Positions 24,001 to 36,600 of a DNA stretch of 64,000 bases are shown here, piece by piece (position 1 is the stretch's first letter; every line of letters starts with the position of its first letter). Where the stretch lies: the NCBI GenBank assembly GCA_013397075.1, contig VWZS01000187.1:712766-776765 (forward strand), given 5' to 3'. This stretch comes from Rhabdornis inornatus (Eukaryota; Chordata; Aves; Passeriformes; Rhabdornithidae). A program made the translations under genes and the position numbers. Under the pieces are notes generated by a model that had not been told where the DNA came from, did not search any database, and saw only the letters and a list, made by a program, of their open reading frames with translations.

Positions 24001-27000
24001 GCTTCTGTAAGTTGTTTATTTGCTTTCTTACTAAGATGGTTTCACAGTCTATCCCAGAGCCATCCAGATGGGGAAGTTATGCACAGTTTCCAAAACCTCC
24101 CATTCACAAAGCAAGCACAGGCTCTTGGACACATTGCCTGCCTCCCTCTGGGAGCTCTACACATTAGTACTCAGCTTCGTCTTGTGGTACCCACGTTCTA
24201 GCTATAGCACAGAATAAATCTGCAGGTTATCAATAAAGGATTTTTAATTGGCAAGGCTGTTTTCTTTATTCATGAGAAGATAAGAGAGTCTTAGAATACC
24301 ACCTTTCCCAGAAGGTTAGGGGGTTGCACACAACTTGCAAATCTTTCTTGATAATCCTTTAGTTGAACCAGAAATTATATTATGCTTTTGTTCTTTCATG
24401 CCTGAAACTGGCCAAGCAGGCAATGATTTATTAAGCTAGAGTCTTGAGTCTCCTGCCACACAACCCACTTAGTCACAGTAATGGCTATGAAACAGATCAT
24501 GCATTCTAAGATAGGCTATAATTTGTGTTAAAGAAACTTGTCTATTTTAATCACCAAATTTAATTTGCAAAGCCCTATAAAAGGTTATGAAGTAAAAAGG
24601 AACAAAGCAGCTAAAGTTTAGGTTGTAATGTTATGTGTTACATACACCAAGTAGAAGAAGAAATAAATTTGGCATGGACCCAAAGGATAAAGATCAAATG
24701 GTTTCAAATAATTAAATGTAGGATTCTTCCAATCTGCAGTTTTGCATCCCAAGTCTTTGTTTACAAATAATTGGAGGTAAAGCAATCACATCTATTTCAC
24801 TTCCTCAGTGAGGGACTGAAATTGGAGTCCACTTACAAAAGAGGTGGAGAGGCTTGTCTTCAGGGATTGTTGGGGCTTTGCACAAAGTACCCTGCATTTT
24901 TAGATGCTGATTAGGCACATCTTACATTTGAATTTTAGTATCATTGATTTCAACTTATATTGAAGGCTAGATGCATTACAATGTAATTGAAGTTGGTGTT
25001 TAAAAATTGGAGCTTTCAGGGAATGCACAAGAAAAGAAATAAAAACCTTCACCATTTTCAAATAAATGTAGTTTTTCCAGCTACTCGAAATTATTTGAAA
25101 TACATCAATTCATTAGAACTCACTTCAGTGATATATATAGAAAAGATTGAGGCAACTGAAATGTTACTCTTCATAGGTTAACAACCCAATTTTTTGCTTT
25201 GAAACAATGGATAATAGAAGATATTATCTATTATAACCATTGCAGCAGATTCTACCAGCTACTTATTATAGAGATGAAAAAGGAGACAGGAAGAGGCACT
25301 TTTGGAAGTTTCTCCAACATAAAGTATACATTGACCTCAAATATCACAATAGATTTATGGTTTTCTTTTCCTGTGTGAATGTGCAGTTAGGAGGAGGGAA
25401 CATTCATCGGGAGGAAAAGAATGGAAAGGCAGAAAGAGAGCGAAAGAACCAACTGGATTGAAGGGAAGATGCAAAGGACAGGCACAGCTGAGACGCAGAT
25501 GGGGAGAAGAAAGCACAATGAGTTCATAGCTAGCAAAGGTTGGCACCTGCCAGAAACAGGCTCAGAGGCATAGCCCTAGCCAGAAGGTAACATCCTTATG
25601 ACAAGGGGACACTTTCCAGGCTCACTCGGGTCACTTTGAGTGTGAAGGATCCACTTACATCCTGCCACTGAAATAGATTAAGTTTCATCAAATCATTTCA
25701 ATAGCCAGCATCAAGACTTTCCATCCACGTTTAAGCTTATAACATCTGCTGGTTCAAGAGAATGAGAGAATTAGGTTTAAGTCTCAGTCCACATGTATCA
25801 GGCCAGGTGGGAATTTCCTTCATTTACAACTTTGCAGTCAAAATATGTGCCCAAGAAAAGGGAGATATGGTAAATTTCTGCCCATGCACACAAACTCCTT
25901 TCATGATAACCCCAAGCAAACTGCTTCAATTACCTCTATTTCAGCTTATTCTGTAGAGCAATTACAGCAATATTTGCTCAGTCTGAAGGCATTAGGAAAT
26001 TATGCTGGAGTTCACAACACAAATTTTGATCCCTGGACTGCAGCTGTTATTGGCTGAAATTATTATTATGCAGCAATTTATTCAGACATAGGAATTTTCT
26101 GTAAGAAAACAGGGACCGGGGAACCGTTTTAGTCACTTTTGAAATATTTGTGAGGAATAGATGAAGATCTATTCTAGCATCTCCTCCAGATGCAGATACG
26201 TCTGGAGAGAGATGAAGGAAAGGGGTTAGGAGATGAGGCCGCTATGACCCCAGCACTGCACCCATTGTTGACATGATTCTTGGGTGACAAAGCCGCAGAG
26301 GACAATACACACAAAGATACAGTTTGAACACAGGCACGGACACCTGCACCTTCTTAACAGCCACACGCTTCAAATACTGACATTCTTTTCCTATTTCACC
26401 TCTACTACTCATTCAGCACCCTGAACCAATATACCATTCCAATATATTTTATAGTAGCTACTTTTCAGAAATTGCCCTGCATTCTTCCCAACACGTTGTT
26501 TCAAAGCAGCACTCTAAAATGCAGAGATTGCCAGATAAGATTAAATGTTTTTGACAAGATTTACTCTGAATTTTAGACCCAGTAATCTTGTTTCTTTTAT
26601 GATTGATGAGAGATCACTATTGAAACCTTCAAGTGGGTCAGCAGTGTGTGCAGCACAGATGAAGTGTACAGAAAAAACATAGACCAGAAAAACAGACCAG
26701 AAAAATGATCTTGAGGCTTCCTATTAAAATATACAGCTTGCACCTGGAGTGAAAAGGCACAAAGCAATGAGCTACGGCTTTTCATAAAGTATTTCTATCA
26801 CAAGAACTACAACAGTGAAAAGATGTTATTAAGACATATAAACAAAGAAGTAAATTATCATGTTTGATGAAATTAATGCATTAAATCTCTAGGGTGTCTG
26901 CTACCTAAAGAAGTCTGCATTGGAATAGAATAGCACAGCTATTACTAACCATCTTCGGCTAGCCAAGCTGTGAGGGAAATTCCTGTAATAAAATACCATC

Positions 27001-28323
27001 AGTGTGGAAAAGTCTCAGATAAAGATATTGTTGTATTATCCTAGGGCTTGATGTTGACTGAAGTCTGATCCACATATGCAACTGGCAGGTCTTTTCAGTG
27101 GGTGTTTTTGTCAGGAACTGCAAGACAGGGTGTTGTATTTGTACAGATGAGGTTTTTTCCAGCACCCACAGGCTTGCAAATATGATGTCAACTAGACTGT
27201 GTAAAAATGGCTGCTCTTCACACAAACAGTGAAGCCTACAGGCAAAAAAAGTATCTTTACCAGCCATTAGCTTTTACTATTCACTTAGTTTCCATTTATT
27301 TTTCTTACAGAAACCTTATCAAATATAGGGGGGAAATCCCCATGAACAGACAACATGGATGTCAGTGAATAAACAGCTCTTCAAGATATTTAGACAACAT
27401 TTTAAATTAATAAAATATTGCAGAAATTATAATCTATTTTGAATTAAACATCTAGGCTAGTTTTTTTACAGGGAATTATTCTGCCATTTTCATGAAGGTC
27501 TCTTTCAGTTGGTCAGAACAATTTTTGATGCTGAAAAAGGCATAATTCGTGCTATAAGGTTTTTCTCCCTGACAACCTCTTGCATGGCAGGTCAAGCAAA
27601 AATAAATTGTTCCTTTCAAGCTCTACCCATACTTGACTGCTGAATGCTGGTTTCATAGGATCCTGTGGAGGGAAAACACTCATTTCCCTAAACAGATAAG
27701 GCACCCACACAAGTTAGTGTGGGGCCAATTTATCACCGAAATTTTTCCATGGAAGTTGATCCTACTCAAAGTGACTATTGAAGTGAGAAAAGGGACATGC
27801 TTTTCGACTGGTTTTAAGGAACCGCTCCAGAGATTTTACAGAAGTGCAGTTGCAAATCGCGTTACCCTTAAAATCTCTTCATTGTTGTGCTGAGCCAGTA
27901 CCAGAAAGATGAAAGATGCAAGTCCTGACAGACTGGTTAGAGAAGCCCAAGATGTACGAATATTGACTGGGACGAATGGGTATGCATGAGTAGGGACAGC
28001 AAATTCAAAGGTGCTTGAAAAATCCTAAGCAGCAGCAAACACTGGAGCCCAGAGTCTCCATCTATTGTTTGCTAAGTGTCTGCCAAAGCTGGGAAGACTA
28101 AATTTATTTACAGTCTTGCTTCTGTTTTGGTAACACAGGTTTAGAAAGGGATAGAATGCATAAGAAAAGAAAACCATACAAACATAACCTGTTAGATATT
28201 GTGACTGAGGTGGGCTTTCTAGTTCTGCCTTGGCAAAAATGACGTTTTGCCTTTGTATAATGTTCCCAGACTGCAAAGGCAAAACGAAATTTTCAGCCAC
28301 TTAGAATTGGTGCTTTGAATGAT
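18076..28323. other. Ten kilobases of noncoding DNA
   Basis: No coding exon, RNA gene or intact element recognised, apart from the ancient repeat scrap at 18850-18935. An A10-type run lies at about 22869. A splice-donor-like AAAG|GTAAGC at about 23531 follows a 264-nt open frame (23308-23571), but its acceptor side is weak. The segment near 22510-22680 has the even, AT-rich word composition often seen in conserved noncoding elements; this is an impression, not a measurement. Confidence 0.5.
18850..18935 (+). mobile_element. Scrap of an ancient amniote repeat
   Basis: CTTAGGGCCTGGTTC, then 'tgcgattctcattgaatcacatgagcag', resembles the 'agggcctgattctg...cattgaagtca' wording of old dispersed amniote repeats. 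The same 15-mer recurs at 52818-52832. The family is not identified with confidence. Confidence 0.35.
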
Positions 28324-28385
28324 CAAAACTCCCCCAAAACCAACCAAAGACAAAACATAAAACAAACAAAACCAACAAACCAACC
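28324..28385 (+). repeat. A/C-rich simple-sequence tract
   Basis: CCAACCAAAGACAAAAC and AAACAAACAAAACC words over about 60 bases. It is the first of a pair only 300 bases apart (next at 28691). Confidence 0.8.
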
Positions 28386-28690
28386 GCTCTCAGATGCTTT
28401 CAGAAGAAGCAACTAAGAGTGCACATGGAAGACTTTATTCTGGGACACTTGACTAATTGTCCAAGTCAAGACACACTCTCTGGACAGTCCTTTGCTCTCT
28501 GGCACCTAGCACAAATGAACAGCAGAAATAACCTGAACGGTGCTGACCAATTCTGATGCATGAAGAGTTCCTAAAGTGAAAGGTAATTTTTTTCCCCTAG
28601 TCATCAGCTGTTTAGACAATGCTAGTTTTTCCAAAGGAATGGGAGGAGCAGGGAAAGCCAGACTACAAGAGATGAGGAAAACTGAGTTGT
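28386..28690. other. Spacer between two A/C-rich tracts
   Basis: About 300 bases of unremarkable sequence. The minus-strand 124-codon frame (28506-28880) that starts in the next tract and runs across it has no recognisable domain. Confidence 0.5.
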
Positions 28691-28794
28691 AAAAAACAAA
28701 CAAACAAACAAACAAAATCCCAATTCCCACCCCCCAAAAAACTCCAAAAACAAACAAAAACCCCAACAAACCATCCAAACCAAACCTGAAAACA
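28691..28794 (+). repeat. A/C-rich tract containing a (CAAA) microsatellite
   Basis: Opens with about five CAAA units, then a C6 run and CCAAAC words. The regular CAAA repeat is a likely length-variable microsatellite. Confidence 0.85.
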
Positions 28795-30565
28795 CCTGAT
28801 GATATTACAGGGAATCCAAACCCACTGCTGATTATGAACCATAGAGCTGCCTGAGTAGAGCTGGCTTGCCTCTGGAACAAATGCAGTACAGCACTCCCCA
28901 GCTAGCACTAGAAATGGTACAAAGCATCATCTCTGCACTCAACTGTTCACCTATGGCCTAGGGAGTTGGGATATGCCTTAGAGTTATTTGCATGTATAAA
29001 TTACCCAAAAAATATTTATGGCAGGAAACTTATAGTGAAGCTTGGACAAGGTCACACACACTATCAGCTATTGGTGGATCCTAGGGTATTTTTTTTGCAA
29101 CCAACACACAAGTTGTCCTTTTAATCCCTGCAGTGGCCAGAAGACTGTGACATACCTGGCTTCCTACTCCGCTGTGCATAATGAGAAAGGTTCTCTGCCT
29201 TGTAAACCTCCTTTGACTTATGTTGGCAGAGCTTAAATATCTGGAAAGCCAAAAAGTGTTCCACCAAAGGGCTTAAAAGCCATATAGCTATAAGTTTACT
29301 CATGGCTTTTCATGGTGTGCAGCCTAAGCATGCAGTTTTTTACCTTCCTTTATCTCTGCTAAGCCCTGGCCAGACCCTGCCTCAGGCTTCTATGCCACAA
29401 GAACTGCAGAACTGTAATATAAGTAGGTCTTCTTAGCTGCTGTACACATGGTCCACTTGGGCACACTTCAGAAACAGTGTGAGTAGCACATTTTCCCCTC
29501 CAGTTCACCTATCTAAGTGCTCAAAGCATATGATAAACCTAGCTACGATTATTCCTGGATGACCCCTGCTGTCTTCTTCTCTCAAGACAGACATCGGAAT
29601 TAATTCTGAAACTTTTCAAATACAAAGTTATTTGGTATTAGCTACCTTCAAAAGATCTCAGCAATAACTCTTACTCTAAACCAAGATGTGATGTGCTGTG
29701 GATTGCTACATTTGAATTAAACAGTCCCCAGTAATAATGTGCTTTTGTTTAGGTGAACCATTATGTGCAGATTCATCCCTGCTTCAGTGCAGACTCAGTC
29801 ATGTACAGACAGCTAACCCTGAATAGGTCTCTGCAAGCATAATTATCTAGTCTGATTAGGATATAGATTTTACACTACCACTTTTGAAGCTCTGTAAAAG
29901 CAAACTGAATATTTAGAAGATAAAGGTAATTGAGTAAGAGAAGAATAATCACCATACCTTTCAATGCACTCTATATAAAAGAGACATCATCCTAATATAC
30001 AAAAGGAGTTTAATTGTATGGTTATTAGAATTTACTATATTTTCAGCCAAATGCTTTTAAGTTAAGTGTGGCAATGCAGGAAAATGTTATTGCGAAGGAA
30101 ATACTCTACAAAAATCTGTGAAAAGATCTGGAGGTTCCAGAACATACCTAGAACTACAAATAAAAATATCTATAATGCTACTGCACTGTTTGCCATTTCC
30201 AGTGCTATTTGGTACCCTGCTACCAGCTGGTTGTCCTTCAGGCCTTTCATCCTAATAACAAAATGTGATTCTTAAAATTTAACCAGGGGTGTAAGTGATG
30301 TTAAGGGATCTGAGTAAACCTCACAAGACTGAAGCATGATTTGGAGTGAGATGAAGTGGCCTTGGAGAGGACTCCACTGCAAAGATTGAGGTGGGATTTC
30401 TATGGGATAAAACACATCAAGAACATAAGAGGGACAGTTCTGCAGAATGACTTTAGAATTCTCAATTTATATCACGTGCCGTGAGGCTCACGTTTATTAG
30501 TGAGTGTAAAGACAGGAATTACAAATCAGCAACATAAGGAAAAATACCAATGATATTTTTAAGTG
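28795..30565. other. Noncoding stretch, nothing recognised
   Basis: No gene or repeat family seen. An octamer-type ATTTGCAT lies near 28987. At 30473-30478 there is a CACGTG E-box, followed at 30480-30492 by the palindrome CGTGAG-G-CTCACG. Confidence 0.5.
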
Positions 30566-30691
30566 CAACAATAATAGAATATACACAATTATCATAACAG
30601 AAAATATAGAATCATAAATGTATAAACATATATAATAACATAAATAGCATAGCACCAATATAAAATAATATAACAATAATAGAACATACAC
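30566..30691 (+). repeat. AT-rich block bounded by a 20-bp direct repeat
   Basis: AACAATAATAGAATATACAC near 30567 recurs with one mismatch at 30672-30691, about 105 bases apart, enclosing very AT-rich ATAATA/TATAAT sequence. The hydrophobic I/L/Y-rich frames on the minus strand (30497-30691, 30592-30861) are products of this composition. Confidence 0.6.
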
Positions 30692-33600
30692 TCATAAGTT
30701 TCTTCTAGTATTTTTACTGCAGAAGTTATATCCAAGCTGAACAAAAAAGAAGATAAATAAACTGAAAAATAGTATCTGATCATAGTAAAGTCAATGTCAG
30801 ATTTCTGTTGCCCACTACAATTATTCGATGTTAACTGTTTTAAAATTTTATTTGGACCCAATACAGTCTAATGGTTGGGTGTGTGGGTTGCAATCCCAAA
30901 GAAGAAACCTTATAAAACTCAATCCAAGACAGTCATATTCAGGAAAAGCAGGTACCAAAATCCTCCCAATTCTGCTTCAGCCTGAAAGATATTTAATTTT
31001 ACAATATTTGTAAGTGCAGTTCTACGTTCAAACTCTGTGCTGGGAATAGAGCAATATGTAGAAAAAAAGCAGCTTCTTCTATTTTTGGGGTCTGTTTAAG
31101 TATTTTTAATGCAGAATCAATGTAAAATAGAAATAAGACTGGGATATAAAAGGGGAGCTTGTAAATGAGACATTTACTACCTGAAATCTCCATCCCTCTC
31201 ACATTTTCTACCACCAGAGGGGAATGGAAGGCCTGAAGCACTGAGATGCTGAATGGACTTCGCTTCTGCACATACTAGAAGGAGTGAAAGACACTCACTC
31301 TTCAGTAGGAGGAGTTTAAAACCCAATGGGATCTAACCCCCACCATGCATGTGGTATTCCTGAGCTGTGGCTGCACATGTGTCCTGAACAGAGTGTTCTC
31401 GTCCCAGCAGTAACAAATGTCAGATGTGAGGCTGGATTTCACCACTTCAAAATAAAGCATGCTATGTTGCCCTCCAGAATGTTAGCCACATCTTTGGTTT
31501 TTATTTACATGACTCCACAAGTCACAGTCAAATTTAGCTTCTACTTGTATAAGTCTACGAAGAATTTTTCTTAAGAGGGCCTGCACACATGCTGGATCTC
31601 TATATAAAGTCCATACTAACTGTTTCGGACATGGAGTCATTGCAAGTTATAGAAAGTCGAGGAGCTGATTCTGCTTCCAATTATAAACATCCAAACCCCA
31701 CTGTCTCCAGAGCATCGCTTCACCCTAAGGTTTATCTATGAGAGCACATGTTGATTGTGTGAGTAAAATCTTTAATATTGTATGGTAAGATAAGCAGATG
31801 ATAAAAATACAAAGCACAACAAACTTGCTGAGTGTATGCCTCCACACTCCAGCAAAACAAAGACCAACTGTATTGAACAGGGAGGGGTAGGGGAGAAATT
31901 TTACTAGCTGAAGGAGGTACACCACCTCAAATAGAGCAAGTGCAATAACCAGCTGAAGTGATTTCGGAATCCAATTACTTATAGAGAGCCTTTTCAGATG
32001 CTGACACTATATTTCCAAAATGCAGAAGAATCTTTGCAAGAAGATTTAGGAAGAATGTTCAAATTGCACATGCTTGGAGTTTGTATCTGCAGACCTAATT
32101 TATTATAGAATTACACTAGTCTGGCATAAAATAACACAGAACACTATAATTTTTTTACTGTTTACCTTTCCACTAGTACCGGAGGAATGAAATTAAAAGG
32201 TTCCAGTTTTCTGATGTTTACAATACACTTGAAAGCACTGAAGTGCTTTTCCCTTTCAAAACAAGTGATGCACACATTCCTGAGGAATGCAAGTATGCTG
32301 TCACATGGCTGTGCTAGCATAGTGATACATCTGAAATGAAAATTAGAGTCCAGAATAACCAGAGGCAGAATATCATTGGGGGGAATTCTTTCATCCACTA
32401 CAGTTCTGGCACTTAAAAGAAATTATTTTGATACCAATGGCTTTGGCAATGCCATCTCAATGACAAAAATCAAATTATCTTATTTAATATTTGACTGGGT
32501 AATCGATAATCCTAGCCAGAAGAGGTCCGGATTACTACCCCCACTTTGTTTTTGCTTTTATCTTTTCTTCTAAAATTGAAATCCAGGAGCTCTTCAGAGA
32601 AGAGGATTTCATTCTGACAGATAAAAGGAACATGATGTTTCCCCATCAGGGTTAGCGGATTAAAGACAGGATAACATTAGGAGGCAACTCTGCACATAGA
32701 GCAATCCACCAAGAGAGAAATCTGCATCCTTACGTTGTTGTTAAGGAAAATTATAGTGGCACATCACTGTGAAAAATCAAATATTGATGCAAAATGCATT
32801 TCTTTTCTTCAAAATAAAAGTCATCTAAAATCAGAGAAGGGAGATGCTTTATTCTGACATCTCAAGGCCCATGTACCACACTCACATACCAGTACACTTA
32901 AGGCATAGCTCAAGTGCATTTAACCCAGATCTGTTGTGTATCAAATTTCACCATACAAATACATATACCTTGGGGGGAAAAAAAGAAAAAAAGAGCTGGT
33001 TACAGCATACCTAACAGGTGAACCAGTCCCTTGCAAGTCAGCATGAGGCAAAATACACTGTCTTCCATCACAAGAATATTGCATTTTCATGTAATGACTT
33101 ACAAGGCATTTCAAAGGTTGACATATTTTGTAGTCCAGATTAGGAATAAAACTTGCTATGCAAAATGAGGCCCTGATCTCAGGATTACTGATGTGTTTAT
33201 TAATACACAGTTGCCCTGACTTCACTGACATAGCAGGCAGCCAGAAAGCAAGGACAAGTGTGGGCTTATATTTGTGATCTTACTTGGTTCTTTTACTGGG
33301 GGGCACTTAATCATGGAGAGAAGAAAATACTGTAATTATTGATGAGTGAAGAGGCAGGGTAGCAACTGTGCTTTCTGAAAACCCTAGATTCTTTTAATAT
33401 ACTACACTTGGGGCTTCTTCCCTCTTCTTTTTCCTGCAGTACTTTCTGAACAATCACTTCAAAGGCTGTTGTTTAGTTTATATCATAAACATCATTTTCT
33501 CCTGCCCTCAGGATGCCATCAATCCAAGGAAAGATACACCAGTGTGCTGTTGTCAGGGACGCAGATGTTTGGAATCTGCACATTGATGCCACTGAATAGT

Positions 33601-36600
33601 TTTAATGTGAGATAAACTAACCTACCCCAGAATGAACTATATGTAAATGAGAAAACAAAGAGCAATCCTTTCTGTTCAGGTACATGTAGCACCTGATATT
33701 CAAGAGTAATAATCTTAAATCTCAAGAAGCGTTTTCCTTCAGTGGATCCATCTGGAATGGGAGCACTCATAAAAAGTACTGATTCAATGCCAGAACTGCA
33801 GAAATCGTATAGAGATGCTGTCTATGAAAATCTAAGCAGAGGTTTAGGAGGATTGCAGAGCTGATAACTGCTGTTTGGTCTAAGAAATTTGTTCTGGCAG
33901 TGACAATAAGACACAAAAGGAAAGGAGCGGAGTTGGGCTTAAGTACATGCTAAAGTCTACAGCATCACATAGGATTGAACTGACATACAAGATGCATTTC
34001 CTTATACCAGCTGCCTTTCCTATAGGAGGGCAGGTTTAAACCCCTCCCTCCTCTTACATACCAGGATATTTGTCCTTTTTATGGCATTATTAACCTCACT
34101 AAGCAGTTATTTCTCCTGTCTTTGGTAACCCTGGAATACAAATGAAATCCAGGGGGAGAGACAAGGAAGTATGTCCTAGGAGAGAGGTGGAAGTAAGAGC
34201 CAGGAGGGACCTGTAGAATGAAACCAAGAAGTAACAAAGCAGAGAGCAGGAGAAGCCAAACTATATTCATGCTGTACCCACCTACAGCAATTGCATGTGA
34301 ACATAATTAAACTTTAAAAAAGGAATTCTTGAGAGACACACTGGTAGCAGAGCTAAATGCTGCCAATATAAAAAGTACCTTCAGCACCTAGAACAATTTA
34401 ATAGAAAGGTGAAGTGAATGTTAGAAGGACACACAAGCACGACCAGTATCCCTTTTCCTCTGAGGGTACAAGTGAGTGTGGAAGATGGATTTCCCTGGTA
34501 TAGCAAATGCTGTAGATGCATTAAGTATAGAAAGGATAAAAAGACAAGCCACAGAGGGAGAGAGTGCATGGAAGTACACACCAAGAAGCAACATCAGATT
34601 TCATTTATAGGGCATGGGAGATGCTAATAGAAGGGATGCTGGAAGGGAAACACAAATGACTGATAGCTAATCCTTGATTTAACTCAGTGACTAAATGAGA
34701 GGAAGAGAAACGACAGAGAAGGGAAAAACAATAGGACAAAAAGGAATGGCTCAAGTCCCTTACACAGACAGACTGTTAACTTAGCAGGAAGCTAAATACC
34801 ATCCGTGCTGGAGACATGGCCTCATGTCTGTTACTCCTACTTCCAATTATTGTATAAAGCATCTCTTTACATGAGTGCTCCCACAAAAACTGACTTGTCA
34901 TAGATGTGGTCCATTCATCTGTTCCACATGAAGTTATATAGTGAACAAAACATCTCTGGCCAAGTGGCATCACAAAGAACAGTAGACCACAAACAACTGT
35001 GGAGCTGAATAGGAAACAGAAATATTTATATTGAAAACACAATCTGTGGATAAATAATTCACTCCATAAAACATACAATTTTTGTGACTAGACACAGGCA
35101 CAGATGCGAGACATACACTAAGAGGGGCTAGATTTTGTATTGTGAAAGTAATATATTTCATACTCTGAGGATACTACTTTAGTATTTTTACTTTCATACT
35201 TAGGAAACTTATATCACAGCCAGCTAGAGGGAGTGCAGCATCCCAGCAGGACATGGTTCGCCAGCTGTGGTCAGTGACTGAATGCACAGTGCCACAGCCA
35301 CACCAACAGAGCCATGGGCTGAACTGTACATTTACCTCTAGTCATGGGTGGTTTAAGTGCAAATTTCCTTTGCAGGAAAGAATAAAAGTTTGATGGATGG
35401 CAGGGCAACACAGCCCTATAGTCCCAGAACCAGGATAGAAACTTTGATACTTTACACAATTTTAGACTGTGTACACTTTCCAAATATCACTACATTTGGC
35501 TTGATCCCATTCTTGCATTCTGAGTGTTCATTACAGTCATTCTCTGTGTTAAATAATCCTGACAGATTTCCAGCCCCTTGCAGACACTTTTTGTATGGAT
35601 ATCCTGCAAACTTGGGAGCCATGTTCATCCGGCCACACAAAGCCACACCTCACACCAAGTCTGCATCCTGTCTCCCTGCTTATCTACAAGGGCACCCCAA
35701 AATTAATGCTTGAAACACTCCACTTGAGCAAACTCATAAGCCAGGCAGATCTTCAGAAAGAGTAATAGCAAAAGACACATTTAAATTTCTTCTTAAAGGT
35801 GTGACCCAGCAGGAATGGTCTGAAACTGTATCCAGCTAGACACACAACAACAACAGGCTTGTCTGGAGTATCCATCACTAATCACAACCCACCATACTTT
35901 GCTGATGCCTTATGCTCCAAGTCACCAATTTAGAGTAATATCTGTTGATATGTTGGTGTGCCTTAATTATCAGTTTGAGTCTCCAGCAATTACACTCCAC
36001 CATCGCTACAAATAATCTTTCCTAGTTGGCATAGTATCTTTGTAGTAAACACTTTCTAGAGCTGAGAAATTTCGGGATGGAATGAGAACTGGCATGCTAT
36101 CTGTTACTTATAATGAGTAAAAGCTAATACAAAGTAACAAATAAAAACAAAGCCATCCGAAACCACAAAATAAGACAAAGACAATCAAAGCCAAGTGTAT
36201 ATATGCTGACTTCAGAAAGAATACAATTCAGAAGGAGGTTACAGCAAATAAATGTGTAAATGTATAAAAAACTAGTATGCAGATAAGGCTACTTCAGCTT
36301 TGTCACATTTTATGTCAGAGCCATTGGACACCTATGGACAATGTTCTATGTCACATTTTACAATACTTGCGGGCAGAAAAGTTAAAAGTCAAACATCAAA
36401 TCCATGGCTGGGTTGCTTCTCCATCACTCGTTTTACCCTCAAATCTTTTAAACCAAACTCTGAAATCGTAATATATCACATGCAAAATTTAGAGTAAGTT
36501 CAACAGAATTTCAGAACTATTTAAATCACAAATCAATGAGAAGTTTAGTTTTGTTCTAACAAAGAGAGAACAGTTAGAAAGCTTTCAGAATGTTTGCATC

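Noticed and set aside
30497..30861. Minus frames that look like transmembrane helices
   Set aside because: Produced by AT-rich ATAATA-type sequence. They have no conserved motif and no gene context.
31211..31224. CCACCAGAGGGGAA resembling CTCF
   Set aside because: It matches the first eleven positions but loses the C and the end of the core; too weak to list as a site.
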